A DNA stretch of 15,844 nucleotides from CAZSXS01 sp964611385 (GCA_964611385.1 CAZSXS010000082.1:1-15844); one strand, 5' to 3'; counted from the first letter of the stretch, positions 1-7,586 are shown. The notes: a model not told the origin generated them from the sequence alone. Numbers and translations are program-made.

Positions 1-30
1 CCACTGTTTGGAGGTCTTATGGTTTTAATC

Positions 31-47
31 CGGGCGCTCTTTGCCCG
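31..47 (-). terminator. weak hairpin after the glycerophosphodiesterase gene
   Basis: CGGGC (31-35) and GCCCG (43-47) form a 5-bp GC stem with a 7-nt loop, 20 bp beyond the stop codon of the minus-strand gene. In the minus-strand direction it is followed by GATTAAAACC, which is a poor U-tract, so it may be only a weak terminator or chance. No gene can be supported in bases 1-66. Confidence 0.25.
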
Positions 48-66
48 CTTTGTTCATGGCCGGACT

Positions 67-1908
67 TTAATTTTCATTAATCAGTTCTAAATCCACTAGT
101 AATTGATTCGCCTCTTTCGGGTAGTCCGTAATGATACCATCAACCTGGATGTTGAGGAGCCATTTCAGGATATCCATATCATTGACTGTCCAAACATAAA
201 CCTCTCTGCCAATGTCCTTGCAAGTTTTCACCAGTTCTTCTCTGAGCATGGTGATCTCTATGCTAAAAAAATCCGCCGGGATTTCTGAGAGGGACTCGGT
301 AGAGATATCTCCCATCGCACTAAAAAGGATATACCCAGAATAATAATGGGGGTGCTTGGTCTTCAATTCCCTCAGTACATCTTCGTCCAGGGTTTGCATA
401 ATGCTGTCCTGTACCATCCCGTATTTAACCAAGATATCGTTAACCTTGTCAACGATACTCTCTGTTTCATCCCCGTGTGTTTTCAATTCGATAAGCAGTT
501 TGATCTGTCCATGAACGTTAGCACAAAGATCATCGAAGGTCTGGACGGGTGACGCATGATCGTTTTGCTTCATGATAACCTTTCCAAGTTCCTCGGCCGT
601 TAAATCCTGAACGTTTAGATTTTTGAAGGCCAACCGCAGCAGATTGCTGTCATGTATTACAACCGGGATCCCATCCTTTGATAGAAAAACATCCACCTCA
701 GCATAGGCCGCCTTTTGTTCTTTCGCTCCCAAAACCGCTTGAACTGTATTCTCAACACCAGCCAAGCTTCCTCTGTGCCCAATAACTACATAGGGTGTGT
801 GGTAGGTATAATAGTCAAAGTTATTGACATAAATCGGAATGATCAGCAACGAAAACACGATCAAAGGCCGTTTTCTAACGGTACTGGGAACCACCTTGTG
901 CCAAATAAAGCGGCTGATCCGCCGAATCAAAAGACTTAAAAAATCAATGATGAGTATGGGCAAGAAGATCAACGTCTTGAAGCATTTGCAATGAACCTCT
1001 CCCTTGTTAAAGTTGTAGGCTCGAATATTTTCATAGGCAGTCAAGTTGGCATTAGGCATGAGGCACACCAACAGAGCAGTCAGAAAAAACGGTGTAGCCA
1101 CCAGCTGCATGGTATCAATCAGTAGACCGGAGACGGCGTAAGCCACCTTCCAAGTGTCATCGACCCGATACAACAAGGTATAGGGCAGGTAAAACAACCC
1201 AAGCATGATACAAAGCACAGCAAATACTCTTTTTGTGTTTCCTTTGAGAAGTTGCAAGCTTCGCTTGATGGCAGTAAAAAAATTAGACCCTTCCAACACC
1301 ATACTGGGGATGACAAAAATAAACTTTGCAAAAATAAGCATGGGCAGCAATTTGATTAAATTATGTACAATCCACCCTCCAGGATATTTCAGCAATTCAC
1401 CGATCACAAAATCAGGGATCCGAATCTTCGGTAAGAGAGAAGAACGGATGCCCACTTCCAACAGTGGCAATAGTAAAAGCGCATATACAATAAAGCCAAA
1501 GGTACTTTTGTGCCAGAGGGTAATCAAGGAGCATACACCGGCCTTTAAAGCTTGGGAAAGCTTTATTTTCTTCCTACAGTAACCGGCGTATAACAGCGCA
1601 AACAAGACAGCAAATTCGAAATAGATCATGATCACACTAGAAATAATTAAAATTGCCGCCAATAGAAAGCCCGTGAAGCCTAAAAGAAAATTAATAATAT
1701 TAGTGTTGGTGATTACAGTGTACCCTTCCTTGCTGATAAAGCCCAAAATCACCTTGGCAAGCAAAGGCTTATACAAGCCAAATAAAATCAATTTAAAAGC
1801 CAATTCAAATAAGAAGACATTCCAAAGGGAATGTCCCATGGTCGTAAATACCCGCATACAAGCCTGTAGAACTGAAAATTGCTTAACTTTTGTTTCTTTT
1901 ATTTCCAT
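67..1908 (-). CDS. membrane-anchored glycerophosphodiester phosphodiesterase
   Basis: Predicted to hydrolyse glycerophosphodiesters (deacylated phospholipid head groups, possibly lipoteichoic-acid-type polymers) to sn-glycerol 3-phosphate and an alcohol. The 613-residue protein has two parts. Residues 1-360 are a multi-pass membrane domain with hydrophobic stretches near 30-60, 75-110, 135-155, 185-205, 228-245, 260-285 and 312-328, matching the membrane domain found ahead of GDPD enzymes in Firmicutes; a last segment is near 348-362. Residues 373-605 are the GDPD TIM barrel: HRG at 378-380, EN at 386-387, E404-x-D406, HD at 419-420, an E474-x-K476 pair and a closing GIITDYP. The catalytic domain probably faces outward. 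The start is ATG with GGAGG 12 nt upstream, a slightly long spacing. It has its own strong promoter and diverges from the SPFH gene. The family call is firm; the substrate is not known. Confidence 0.93.
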   Translation of the reverse strand: MEIKETKVKQFSVLQACMRVFTTMGHSLWNVFLFELAFKLILFGLYKPLLAKVILGFISKEGYTVITNTNIINFLLGFTGFLLAAILIISSVIMIYFEFAVLFALLYAGYCRKKIKLSQALKAGVCSLITLWHKSTFGFIVYALLLLPLLEVGIRSSLLPKIRIPDFVIGELLKYPGGWIVHNLIKLLPMLIFAKFIFVIPSMVLEGSNFFTAIKRSLQLLKGNTKRVFAVLCIMLGLFYLPYTLLYRVDDTWKVAYAVSGLLIDTMQLVATPFFLTALLVCLMPNANLTAYENIRAYNFNKGEVHCKCFKTLIFLPILIIDFLSLLIRRISRFIWHKVVPSTVRKRPLIVFSLLIIPIYVNNFDYYTYHTPYVVIGHRGSLAGVENTVQAVLGAKEQKAAYAEVDVFLSKDGIPVVIHDSNLLRLAFKNLNVQDLTAEELGKVIMKQNDHASPVQTFDDLCANVHGQIKLLIELKTHGDETESIVDKVNDILVKYGMVQDSIMQTLDEDVLRELKTKHPHYYSGYILFSAMGDISTESLSEIPADFFSIEITMLREELVKTCKDIGREVYVWTVNDMDILKWLLNIQVDGIITDYPKEANQLLVDLELINEN

Positions 1909-1943
1909 ATATACTTAGCGCCTCCGTAAAGTGTCATCTGATC

Positions 1944-1972
1944 ATTATAAAACTTAATTACGAAATTTTCAA
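1944..1972 (-). promoter_or_regulatory. sigma-A promoter of the glycerophosphodiesterase gene
   Basis: On the minus strand TTGAAA (1972-1967) and TATAAT (1949-1944) are separated by exactly 17 bp. That is five of six and six of six consensus bases. The predicted transcript begins near 1937, about 30 nt before the start codon at 1908. It diverges from the SPFH promoter about 50 bp away. Confidence 0.75.
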
Positions 1973-2022
1973 TGTTTTGTTCGTTGCACACAGAAAGTTA
2001 CTCTCGCTTTTCAGCTTCCTTC

Positions 2023-2051
2023 TTGACTTCCAGATATATCTATGATATTAT
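2023..2051 (+). promoter_or_regulatory. sigma-A promoter of the SPFH gene
   Basis: TTGACT (2023-2028) and TATTAT (2046-2051) have 17-bp spacing. Transcription would begin near 2058, inside the right arm of the palindrome at 2041-2063, so a protein bound there would block RNA polymerase. Confidence 0.7.
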
Positions 2052-2063
2052 TTTAATATCATA
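2041..2063. promoter_or_regulatory. candidate operator: perfect 10-bp inverted repeat on the -10 box
   Basis: TATGATATTA (2041-2050) and TAATATCATA (2054-2063) are exact inverted repeats around a TTT centre. The repeat covers the -10 box and predicted start site of the SPFH promoter. It is followed by GATTGG and the ribosome binding site, with no U-tract, so an operator fits better than a terminator. The DNA-binding protein encoded at 3308-3586 in the same unit is the obvious candidate ligand; that is inference. Confidence 0.6.
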
Positions 2064-2083
2064 ATGATTGGAGGTATCCATTA

Positions 2084-3130
2084 ATGGAGGAAAAGCTTCT
2101 GAAAGCAAAAAAAGGAGGCCTTGCCCTAGCCCTGATTCTTGGCTTCTTTTTGATGAGCATGGCCTGCATCGTTTTATCTATTATTTATCTTTCGCAGGCG
2201 GCCAGTGTGGTTCCCGTACCCGGCCTAGGGGGCATGGTTGGTTATCGGGTGAACACCCTGCCCAGAACCATAGCCGTGGTTCTCATCATCCTCAGCGGCT
2301 TGTACATATTCATCATCGGGCCCTTTCTTTCCCTGGGCTTAAAGGTGATTAACCCAAATGAGGCCCTTGTGCTTGTCCTGTTTGGGAAATACTGCGGTAC
2401 TTTGAAGACAGAGGGCTTTTACTGGGTCAATCCCTTCTGTGTGGCTGTCAATCCCACCGCAAGAAGCATTACAAACTTTACACCCGTTCAGATGGGTGGA
2501 GCAGTCATGAGCGGCACCACTGTAAGCAGCTTTAACGGCAGCAAAAAGGTAAGCTTGAAGGCTATGACCCTAAACAACGACCGTCAGAAGGTCAATGACC
2601 AAGAAGGCAATCCCATTGAAATCTGTGTGGTCGTCATCTGGCGAATCGTAAACGCATCAAAAGCTGTTTTTAATGTGGAGAACTATAACACCTTTATTTC
2701 AACTCAGTGTGATTCTACAATCCGCCACGTAGCCCGGCTTTACCCCTATGACGTTTCCCAGGACGGGGATGAAAAGTCCTTGAGGGGAAGCTCTCAGGAA
2801 ATTGCCTATGTACTCAAGTCTGAGCTGCAAAGACGGGTGGATATCGCTGGAATTGAAGTATTGGAGGCTCGGATTTCCCACCTAGCTTACGCCCCAGAAA
2901 TCGCAGCTGCTATGCTGCAAAGACAGCAAGCAGCTGCCATCATTGCCGCCAGAGCCAAGATTGTGGAGGGGGCCGTGGGTATGGTCGAAATGGCCTTGAA
3001 TAAGCTAAGCGAAAACAAAATCGTCGATCTGGATGATGAGAGAAAAGCTGCTATGGTATCAAACCTTTTAGTTGTGCTTTGTGCAAACAAGGAGGCGCAA
3101 CCTATCGTAAACAGCGGCAGTATTTATTAG
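2084..3130 (+). CDS. SPFH (band 7/stomatin-like) membrane protein
   Basis: A 348-residue membrane scaffold protein of the SPFH superfamily, whose members oligomerise on the inner face of membranes and organise microdomains or escort proteases. Two hydrophobic helices lie at about 12-37 and 62-86, joined by a short glycine/proline-rich loop. The SPFH domain starts at the typical VINPNEALVLVLFGKYCGT (89-107) and ends with an alanine/glutamine-rich helix around 268-295, as in stomatins. The C-terminus closes with a small helical region rather than a long coiled coil, so it is not a flotillin. The start is ATG with GGAGG at 2070-2074. The gene is followed after 177 bp by a ribbon-helix-helix protein. 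I recall this SPFH plus Arc-like pairing from other Firmicutes genomes. Its physiological role is unknown. Confidence 0.88.
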   Translation: MEEKLLKAKKGGLALALILGFFLMSMACIVLSIIYLSQAASVVPVPGLGGMVGYRVNTLPRTIAVVLIILSGLYIFIIGPFLSLGLKVINPNEALVLVLFGKYCGTLKTEGFYWVNPFCVAVNPTARSITNFTPVQMGGAVMSGTTVSSFNGSKKVSLKAMTLNNDRQKVNDQEGNPIEICVVVIWRIVNASKAVFNVENYNTFISTQCDSTIRHVARLYPYDVSQDGDEKSLRGSSQEIAYVLKSELQRRVDIAGIEVLEARISHLAYAPEIAAAMLQRQQAAAIIAARAKIVEGAVGMVEMALNKLSENKIVDLDDERKAAMVSNLLVVLCANKEAQPIVNSGSIY

Positions 3131-3225
3131 TATTGGTGCTTGCGATCCCTTGCTCCAAAATTTTTCTGGCCACCATTGAAAGCATTAATTATATTCTGCA
3201 TCTGCTTGGCGGCTTGCAAAGACCA

Positions 3226-3253
3226 GCGTGACGAAGAGAAATCCCCGTCACGC
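3226..3253. repeat. 8-bp inverted repeat in the SPFH-RHH gap
   Basis: GCGTGACG (3226-3233) and CGTCACGC (3246-3253) are exact inverted repeats around a 12-nt loop, in the 177-bp gap between the two plus-strand genes. No run of T follows on either strand, so it is unlikely to be an intrinsic terminator. It could be an mRNA stem that sets the ratio of the two proteins, or a protein site. Confidence 0.4.
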
Positions 3254-3307
3254 AATAACCAAGAAATGCCAATGAAATCAGCTTGAAATTGGTGGATTGG
3301 AGGTTTT

Positions 3308-3586
3308 ATGTCAAAAAAAAATAATGAAAGAGAGGATACAGATAAAAAACAATTGCTATTAAGAATGTCTTCCACTCTCTGGAATGAAATCAATCTCTGG
3401 GCTCAGGATGAATTTCGTTCCATCAACGGGCAAATTGAATATATTTTAACACAAGCGGTTCGGAAGCGAAAAGCTTCCCATGGAGCAAGCGGTAACGGAG
3501 AAAGGAATACCAGTGAACTGTACTATGATCAGGCACAAAGTGATTCGACGAAAGCCTCGGAAGGGATACCGCCCCCTACTCACTGA
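3308..3586 (+). CDS. ribbon-helix-helix (Arc-like) DNA-binding protein
   Basis: A 92-residue protein with a lysine/acid-rich N-terminal tail, then a ribbon-helix-helix core: strand QLLLRMS (15-21), helix A about 22-36, the turn RSINGQ (37-42) and helix B 42-53. The motif LRMSSTLWNEINLWAQDEF resembles Arc-family repressors and RHH antitoxins. The C-terminal 40 residues are polar and probably disordered. The start is ATG with GGAGG at 3299-3303. It lies downstream of the SPFH gene and may repress that promoter by binding the palindrome at 2041-2063. No toxin gene is adjacent, so I do not call it an antitoxin. Its 3' end overlaps the convergent murA gene by 11 bp. Confidence 0.8.
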   Translation: MSKKNNEREDTDKKQLLLRMSSTLWNEINLWAQDEFRSINGQIEYILTQAVRKRKASHGASGNGERNTSELYYDQAQSDSTKASEGIPPPTH

Positions 3587-4838
3587 TACGCCAAATTCGA
3601 GCCCCAAGGTTCTTTAATTTTTCTTCGAAGGCTACATAGCCTCTTTCGATATGGTAAATATCAAAGACCTCCGTGCGACCCTCCGCCCGCAAGCCAGCCA
3701 GCACCAGGGCAGCTCCCGCTCTCAAGTCTGTAGCCCTTACCTGAGAGCCACTCAAACGGGCAACGCCCTCTACGACAGCGCTGCGGCTGTCAATCTTAAC
3801 ATTGGCACCCATACGACCAAGCTCACCGACATGCATGAAGCGGTTTTCAAATACCGTTTCCGTAACGACGCCTGTTCCTTGGCAAAGACTTAATAGGCTC
3901 ATAAACTGAGCCTGCATGTCGGTAGGAAATCCCGGATACGGAAGTGTTTTTACATCCACGGATACTAATTTATTTTCGGTAGCACTTATTTTTATTGAAT
4001 TATTGCATACAGTAACAGTGGTTCCTGTTTCTTTCAGCTTTGCAATGATAGGCTTTAAATGGTCTACCAAAACATTATTTATGGTTACATCCCCGTTGGT
4101 AAGGGCGGCCGCAATCATAAAGGTTCCGGCTTCGATGCGATCGGGTATAATGGTGTGGTCGGTGCCGCAGAGTTCTTGTACACCATTTATTTTAATTGTA
4201 TCCGTACCAGCGCCACGAATCTCAGCTCCGGCGGAATTTAAGAAATTAACCAGGTCAACGATCTCTGGCTCCACGGCGCTGTTTTCAATAATGGTTTGCC
4301 CTTCGGCCAGAACCGCTGCCATGATGATGTTTTCAGTTGCTCCCACGCTAGGAAAGTCAAGGTAAATCTTATTGCCCCGAAGACTTTGAGCCTTTGCCAC
4401 TACAAAGCCACCTTCATTGGAGATTTCTGCTCCAAGGGACAGAAAACCCTTCAAATGCAGATCTACTGGTCTGGAGCCGATGGCACAGCCTCCTGGCAAT
4501 GGGATCTTGGCCCTCTTGTTTCTGGCAAGCAAGGGCCCCATAACCAAAAACGAAGCTCTCATCTTCTGAGCCAACTCATAATTAACCTCTCTGTCCGTAA
4601 TCTGAGAACCAGAGGTGGTAATGCTTCGTTTTTTCAAGTCCCAATCTATATTCATGCCAAGGCTTTTCAAGATATCCGACATTGCACATACGTCGCTTAA
4701 GGCCGGTACATCCCGTATGGTACAGCTAGCTTCGGTTAAAATGGTTGCAGCTAAAATGGGTAAGACGGAATTTTTTGAGCCGCTTACCTTCACATTCCCC
4801 CGTAAAGGTGGGCTTTGTTCTACAATATATCTCTCCAT
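3576..4838 (-). CDS. murA: UDP-N-acetylglucosamine 1-carboxyvinyltransferase
   Basis: Catalyses the first committed cytoplasmic step of peptidoglycan synthesis, transferring enolpyruvate from phosphoenolpyruvate to UDP-GlcNAc; it is the target of fosfomycin. The 420-residue protein has normal family length. Visible landmarks: SGSKN with K22/N23, the active loop LPGGCAIGSRPVDLH (114-128) in which C118 corresponds to the catalytic, fosfomycin-reactive cysteine, and YPGFPTDMQAQF carrying the catalytic aspartate. Because the loop has Cys rather than Asp, the enzyme should be fosfomycin-sensitive. The start is ATG preceded by AAAGGGG. Bacillota often carry two murA paralogues, and I cannot tell which one this is. 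It converges on the RHH gene with an 11-bp overlap and diverges from the nfeD-like gene. Confidence 0.96.
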   Translation of the reverse strand: MERYIVEQSPPLRGNVKVSGSKNSVLPILAATILTEASCTIRDVPALSDVCAMSDILKSLGMNIDWDLKKRSITTSGSQITDREVNYELAQKMRASFLVMGPLLARNKRAKIPLPGGCAIGSRPVDLHLKGFLSLGAEISNEGGFVVAKAQSLRGNKIYLDFPSVGATENIIMAAVLAEGQTIIENSAVEPEIVDLVNFLNSAGAEIRGAGTDTIKINGVQELCGTDHTIIPDRIEAGTFMIAAALTNGDVTINNVLVDHLKPIIAKLKETGTTVTVCNNSIKISATENKLVSVDVKTLPYPGFPTDMQAQFMSLLSLCQGTGVVTETVFENRFMHVGELGRMGANVKIDSRSAVVEGVARLSGSQVRATDLRAGAALVLAGLRAEGRTEVFDIYHIERGYVAFEEKLKNLGARIWRISE

Positions 4839-5059
4839 ATGATTTGCCCCTTTAACGTTTTATATCCTTAGTATTTCCCTAAATTATGGATTAAATACTG
4901 CTTGCGGTAACTTACGCTCCAATCGTTTTTTAAGCCGCTTTGCTTAGGTGAGAAGCGAATACAAAATTGGACGACCTTCGACCAGCAAGCCGGGGAATAC
5001 CCTCGTTTATACAGACCTTGCATGAATTTAGCCGTATCTCTATATAAGGAGGTGGCTTT

Positions 5060-5584
5060 ATGAGAGCCTTATATTTCGTTTGCTTCGGCGTTGGCGCCGG
5101 ATTTACCATTATTTCATTTTTGGTCGGTGAGCTCGGGAACTTAATTAACTTTGATGCCGACTTTGACCCGGGAATAGATGGCAATGCAAGCATTTCTCCC
5201 TTTAAGCCTACAGTGTTAGCAGCTTTTCTGACGGTTTTTGGGGGTGTCGGACTTTTGCTTAAAAATATGAGTCCGCTGAATGTACTTGTTATTTCAACCT
5301 TTATCGGGATACTCGTAGCATTTATCTTTTTAAAATGCATTATCGCACCGCTGTATCGTGCCCAGAACACCAGTAGCGTGGATAAGCAAAGTTTGATTGG
5401 GCTAGAAGCGACCGTATCGGAGCTCATCCCCCAAGGTCAGTATGGCAAGATTACTTATTATGTAAATGGCAACACCTATTCTGCCCCTGCTAAATCTGAA
5501 AACGGACAGCAGATCAGCCGAATGCAGAAGGTTGAGATCGTTTACATTGAGAAGAATACATTTTATGTGAAGCCTAAAATATAA
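5060..5584 (+). CDS. NfeD-like membrane protein (YuaF type)
   Basis: A 174-residue protein with three hydrophobic helices (about 3-22, 50-68 and 73-95) and a C-terminal soluble domain (about 113-174) of the NfeD OB-fold kind: GLEATVSELIPQGQYGKITY followed by a VEIVYIEKNTFYVKP strand pair. Length and layout match Bacillus subtilis YuaF, which is encoded directly upstream of the flotillin FloT and assists its membrane assemblies. The same order is present here. The start is ATG 7 nt after AGGAGG (5047-5052). There is no ClpP-class protease domain, so this is the short NfeD form. The pair with floT is almost certainly one operon, separated by 77 bp. Confidence 0.85.
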   Translation: MRALYFVCFGVGAGFTIISFLVGELGNLINFDADFDPGIDGNASISPFKPTVLAAFLTVFGGVGLLLKNMSPLNVLVISTFIGILVAFIFLKCIIAPLYRAQNTSSVDKQSLIGLEATVSELIPQGQYGKITYYVNGNTYSAPAKSENGQQISRMQKVEIVYIEKNTFYVKPKI

Positions 5585-5640
5585 GGGTATTTTAAATATA
5601 TTTTAGGATAGACTTTTTGTATAAGGGTATTGATACCCTT
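5581..5640 (+). repeat. 11-bp direct repeat and 8-bp palindrome between nfeD-like gene and floT
   Basis: ATAAGGGTATT occurs at 5581-5591, over the stop codon of the nfeD-like gene, and again exactly 40 bp later at 5621-5631. The second copy is part of a perfect inverted repeat, AAGGGTAT (5623-5630) with ATACCCTT (5633-5640), which ends 5 nt before the floT AAGGAGG. A stem here could modulate floT translation; a 40-bp helical phase (close to four turns) would also suit a protein site. Confidence 0.45.
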
Positions 5641-5661
5641 TATTTAAGGAGGAAAAAAAAC

Positions 5662-7143
5662 ATGCCTTTCACGTTTAGCACGGAACTTGTTATTACAGTT
5701 GTCATTCTTGTAGTACTCTTTCTGTTAATTTTTGCTGTTTTATCCCTTTGGAAAAAGGTACCGCAAGATAAGGCTTTGGTGGTTACCGGTCTTAAAAAGC
5801 GTGTGATCTCCGGCGGCGGCGGACTTGTAATCCCTGTGTTGGAGCGTACCGATCGGATTTCTCTTGAAAACATGAAAATCGAAGTTAAGACAGACGGCGC
5901 TTTGACAGAGCAAGGCGTTGACATCATCGCAGACGGCGTAGCTGTTATCAAAGTCAAGAGTGACAAAGAAAGCATATTGGCCGCTGTAGAGCAATTTAAT
6001 ACCGGTTCTGAGGTCAAAACCATTAATGTGATCCAAAGCATTTCAAAGGATGTACTGGAAGGTAAGTTGAGAGAAATTATTTCAAAGCTTACTGTAGAAG
6101 AAATTTATAAAGATAGAGAAAAATTTGCGTCTCAGGTACAAGAGGTTGCTGCTCTTGACCTGGCTGAGATGGGTCTTGAAATCAAAGCTTTTGTAATCCG
6201 GGACATTTCGGATTCCAACGGATACTTGGAATCTTTAGGTAAGAAGAGGATTTCCGAAGTGAAGCGTGACGCCCTAATTGCAGAGTCTGACGCTCATAAG
6301 GAAACTAAAATTAAGACCTCTGAGGCCAATCGTTTGGGAGAAGAAGCACGCTTGATCTCCGTAGCACAGATCGCCCAAGCAGAAAAGGAAAAAGAATTGA
6401 AAATTCAATCCTATAGAAAAGAGCAGGAGACGGCTAAGGCTGTTGCCGACTTAGCCTATGAGATTGAAGCAAACAAGGTCAAAAAAGAAGTTATGGAAAC
6501 ACAGATGCAAGTTGAGATTGTCAAGAAGCAAAAGGAAGTTGAACTTGCTGATGCTCAGATGCAGGTTGAAATCACTAAAAAGCAAAAGGAAATTGAAATT
6601 GCAACGCAGGAAGCCCTTCGCAAGGAAAGAGAACTTGAGGCGACCGTTGTGAAGCAAGCCGATGCCGAAAAGTATAGACAAGAAAAGAATGCAGATGCCT
6701 TTAAGTACAATCAGATTCAAGAAGCCCAGGCGCGTGCCGAGGCGATCTCTCTGGAAGGTACAGCAAAGGCAAACGCCAAACGTGCGGAAGGTATGACAGA
6801 GGTAGAAATCATCCGTGAAAGAGGTAAGGCGGAAGCAGAAGCCATGTTAAAGAAGGCCGAGGCCTTCAAGCAGTACAATGACGCAGCCGTAACGCAAATG
6901 ATCATTGAGCGTCTGCCTGAAATTGCCAAATCCGTTGCAGAGCCTCTTTCAAGAACTGAAAAGATTGTTATTCTGGATTCCGGCGGACAAAGAAGCGACG
7001 GGCAAAAGACTGGTGCCTCCAAGGTATCAGGATATGTAACCGACATCATTGCCAGCTTACCAGAGACGGTTGAAGCCTTGACCGGCATCAATCTTTTAGA
7101 GAAGTTTAAAGCAGCCGAAAGCAAAAAGAGCACTGATAAATAA
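5662..7143 (+). CDS. floT: flotillin (FloT family)
   Basis: A bacterial flotillin of 493 residues that would form oligomeric scaffolds in ordered membrane domains. It has one N-terminal hydrophobic segment (about 8-29), an SPFH domain (about 32-200, starting VPQDKALVVTGLKKRVISGGGGLVIPVLERTD in overlapping blocks), then a long charged coiled coil (about 200-400) rich in EA, KA and EK pairs, and a conserved tail with TQMIIERLPEIAKSVAEPL and a KIVILDSGG strand. I chose ATG 5662 because AAGGAGG (5646-5652) lies just upstream; an in-frame ATG at 5617 has no such site and would put extra residues ahead of the membrane anchor. The coiled coil contains an 18-residue tandem repeat that appears once in the B. 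subtilis protein as I remember it. Partner gene: the NfeD-like gene upstream. Confidence 0.93.
   Translation: MPFTFSTELVITVVILVVLFLLIFAVLSLWKKVPQDKALVVTGLKKRVISGGGGLVIPVLERTDRISLENMKIEVKTDGALTEQGVDIIADGVAVIKVKSDKESILAAVEQFNTGSEVKTINVIQSISKDVLEGKLREIISKLTVEEIYKDREKFASQVQEVAALDLAEMGLEIKAFVIRDISDSNGYLESLGKKRISEVKRDALIAESDAHKETKIKTSEANRLGEEARLISVAQIAQAEKEKELKIQSYRKEQETAKAVADLAYEIEANKVKKEVMETQMQVEIVKKQKEVELADAQMQVEITKKQKEIEIATQEALRKERELEATVVKQADAEKYRQEKNADAFKYNQIQEAQARAEAISLEGTAKANAKRAEGMTEVEIIRERGKAEAEAMLKKAEAFKQYNDAAVTQMIIERLPEIAKSVAEPLSRTEKIVILDSGGQRSDGQKTGASKVSGYVTDIIASLPETVEALTGINLLEKFKAAESKKSTDK
6502..6609 (+). repeat. 54-bp tandem duplication within floT
   Basis: Two in-frame 54-bp units (6502-6555 and 6556-6609) encode QMQVEIVKKQKEVELADA and QMQVEITKKQKEIEIATQ, adding 18 residues to the coiled coil. 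The units differ at several, largely synonymous or conservative positions, so the duplication is not recent and has been kept under selection for the heptad pattern. Confidence 0.75.
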
Positions 7144-7146
7144 ATC

Positions 7147-7213
7147 AAAAGGGAAAAGGGATAAGCTTGACGAGGCTACAACGGCCAAGTCAGCTTATCC
7201 CTTTTCCCTTTTT
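7147..7213. terminator. long bidirectional intrinsic terminator
   Basis: A perfect 21-bp stem (7147-7167 with 7192-7212) is extended by GAC/GTC past a single bulged T at 7168, and an inner GGC/GCC pair at 7174-7176 and 7184-7186 caps it. On the plus strand it starts 4 nt after the floT stop and ends in a T-run; on the minus strand it begins at the stop codon of the YraN gene and also ends in TTTT. It separates the two convergent operons. Confidence 0.9.
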
Positions 7214-7586
7214 AAAATGCATTCACTATGTGCTCAATGGTTTCTCCGTTTTGTCCGGATATTCCTATGGCGTCAAAGCGCAAATCTTGTTGGTAAATCT
7301 TATTCTTTTGCATATAATAAGCGGCTACCTGGTGTATCTTTTTTTGTTTGACGGGACTGATGGCTTCCAGAGGGGTTCCGAAACGCGCACCAACCCGAAG
7401 CTTCACTTCCACAAAAACCAGATAGTTCCCGTCTTCCATAATCAAGTCTATTTCGCCCTGCTTGCAGCGAAAATTTCGTTCTTTAAGGCAAAAACCCTTC
7501 TTTAACAAAAATTCCAAAGCTACATCCTCACCGAATGCGCCCTTGTCCTTTTTGTCTGCTCTGATTATAGGTGCATCACCCTTCAT
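7212..7586 (-). CDS. YraN/UPF0102-family nuclease-like protein
   Basis: A 124-residue protein of the UPF0102 (YraN) family, which has a restriction-endonuclease-like fold and an uncertain cellular role, possibly linked to recombination or DNA uptake. Core residues are visible: GEDVALEFL with E20, GEIDLI with E45 and D47, and VFVEVK with E60 and K62, which is the D/E-x-K metal-site pattern. The reading frame is open further upstream to a TTG at 7631, but ATG 7586 gives the family's usual length and overlaps the sulfatase stop as ATGA, so translation is probably coupled. Its location behind a sulfatase gene is unusual; in Bacillota yraN normally sits near rnhB or the topA/dprA region. Confidence 0.85.
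   Translation of the reverse strand: MKGDAPIIRADKKDKGAFGEDVALEFLLKKGFCLKERNFRCKQGEIDLIMEDGNYLVFVEVKLRVGARFGTPLEAISPVKQKKIHQVAAYYMQKNKIYQQDLRFDAIGISGQNGETIEHIVNAF

Noticed and set aside
3127..3393. Minus-strand open frame of 88 codons across the SPFH-RHH gap
   Set aside because: No ribosome binding site, no recognisable domain, and it overlaps the start of the well-supported RHH gene; kept only as part of a low-interest finding.
3308..3586. RHH protein as the antitoxin of a toxin-antitoxin module
   Set aside because: No small toxin-like gene lies beside it; the upstream partner is an SPFH protein and the downstream gene is convergent murA.
5018..5046. TTGCAT and TATATA with 17-bp spacing upstream of the nfeD-like gene
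   Set aside because: The predicted transcription start would fall within the AGGAGG ribosome binding site, destroying it, so a functional promoter there is unlikely; the real one must lie further upstream and I could not identify it.
4930..5427. Minus-strand open frame opposite the nfeD-like gene
   Set aside because: It is the antisense shadow of a well-supported gene with conserved membrane and OB-fold features and has no independent support.
5617..5661. N-terminal extension of FloT from ATG 5617
   Set aside because: It lacks a ribosome binding site, runs through the palindrome, and adds charged residues before the membrane anchor; ATG 5662 has AAGGAGG.
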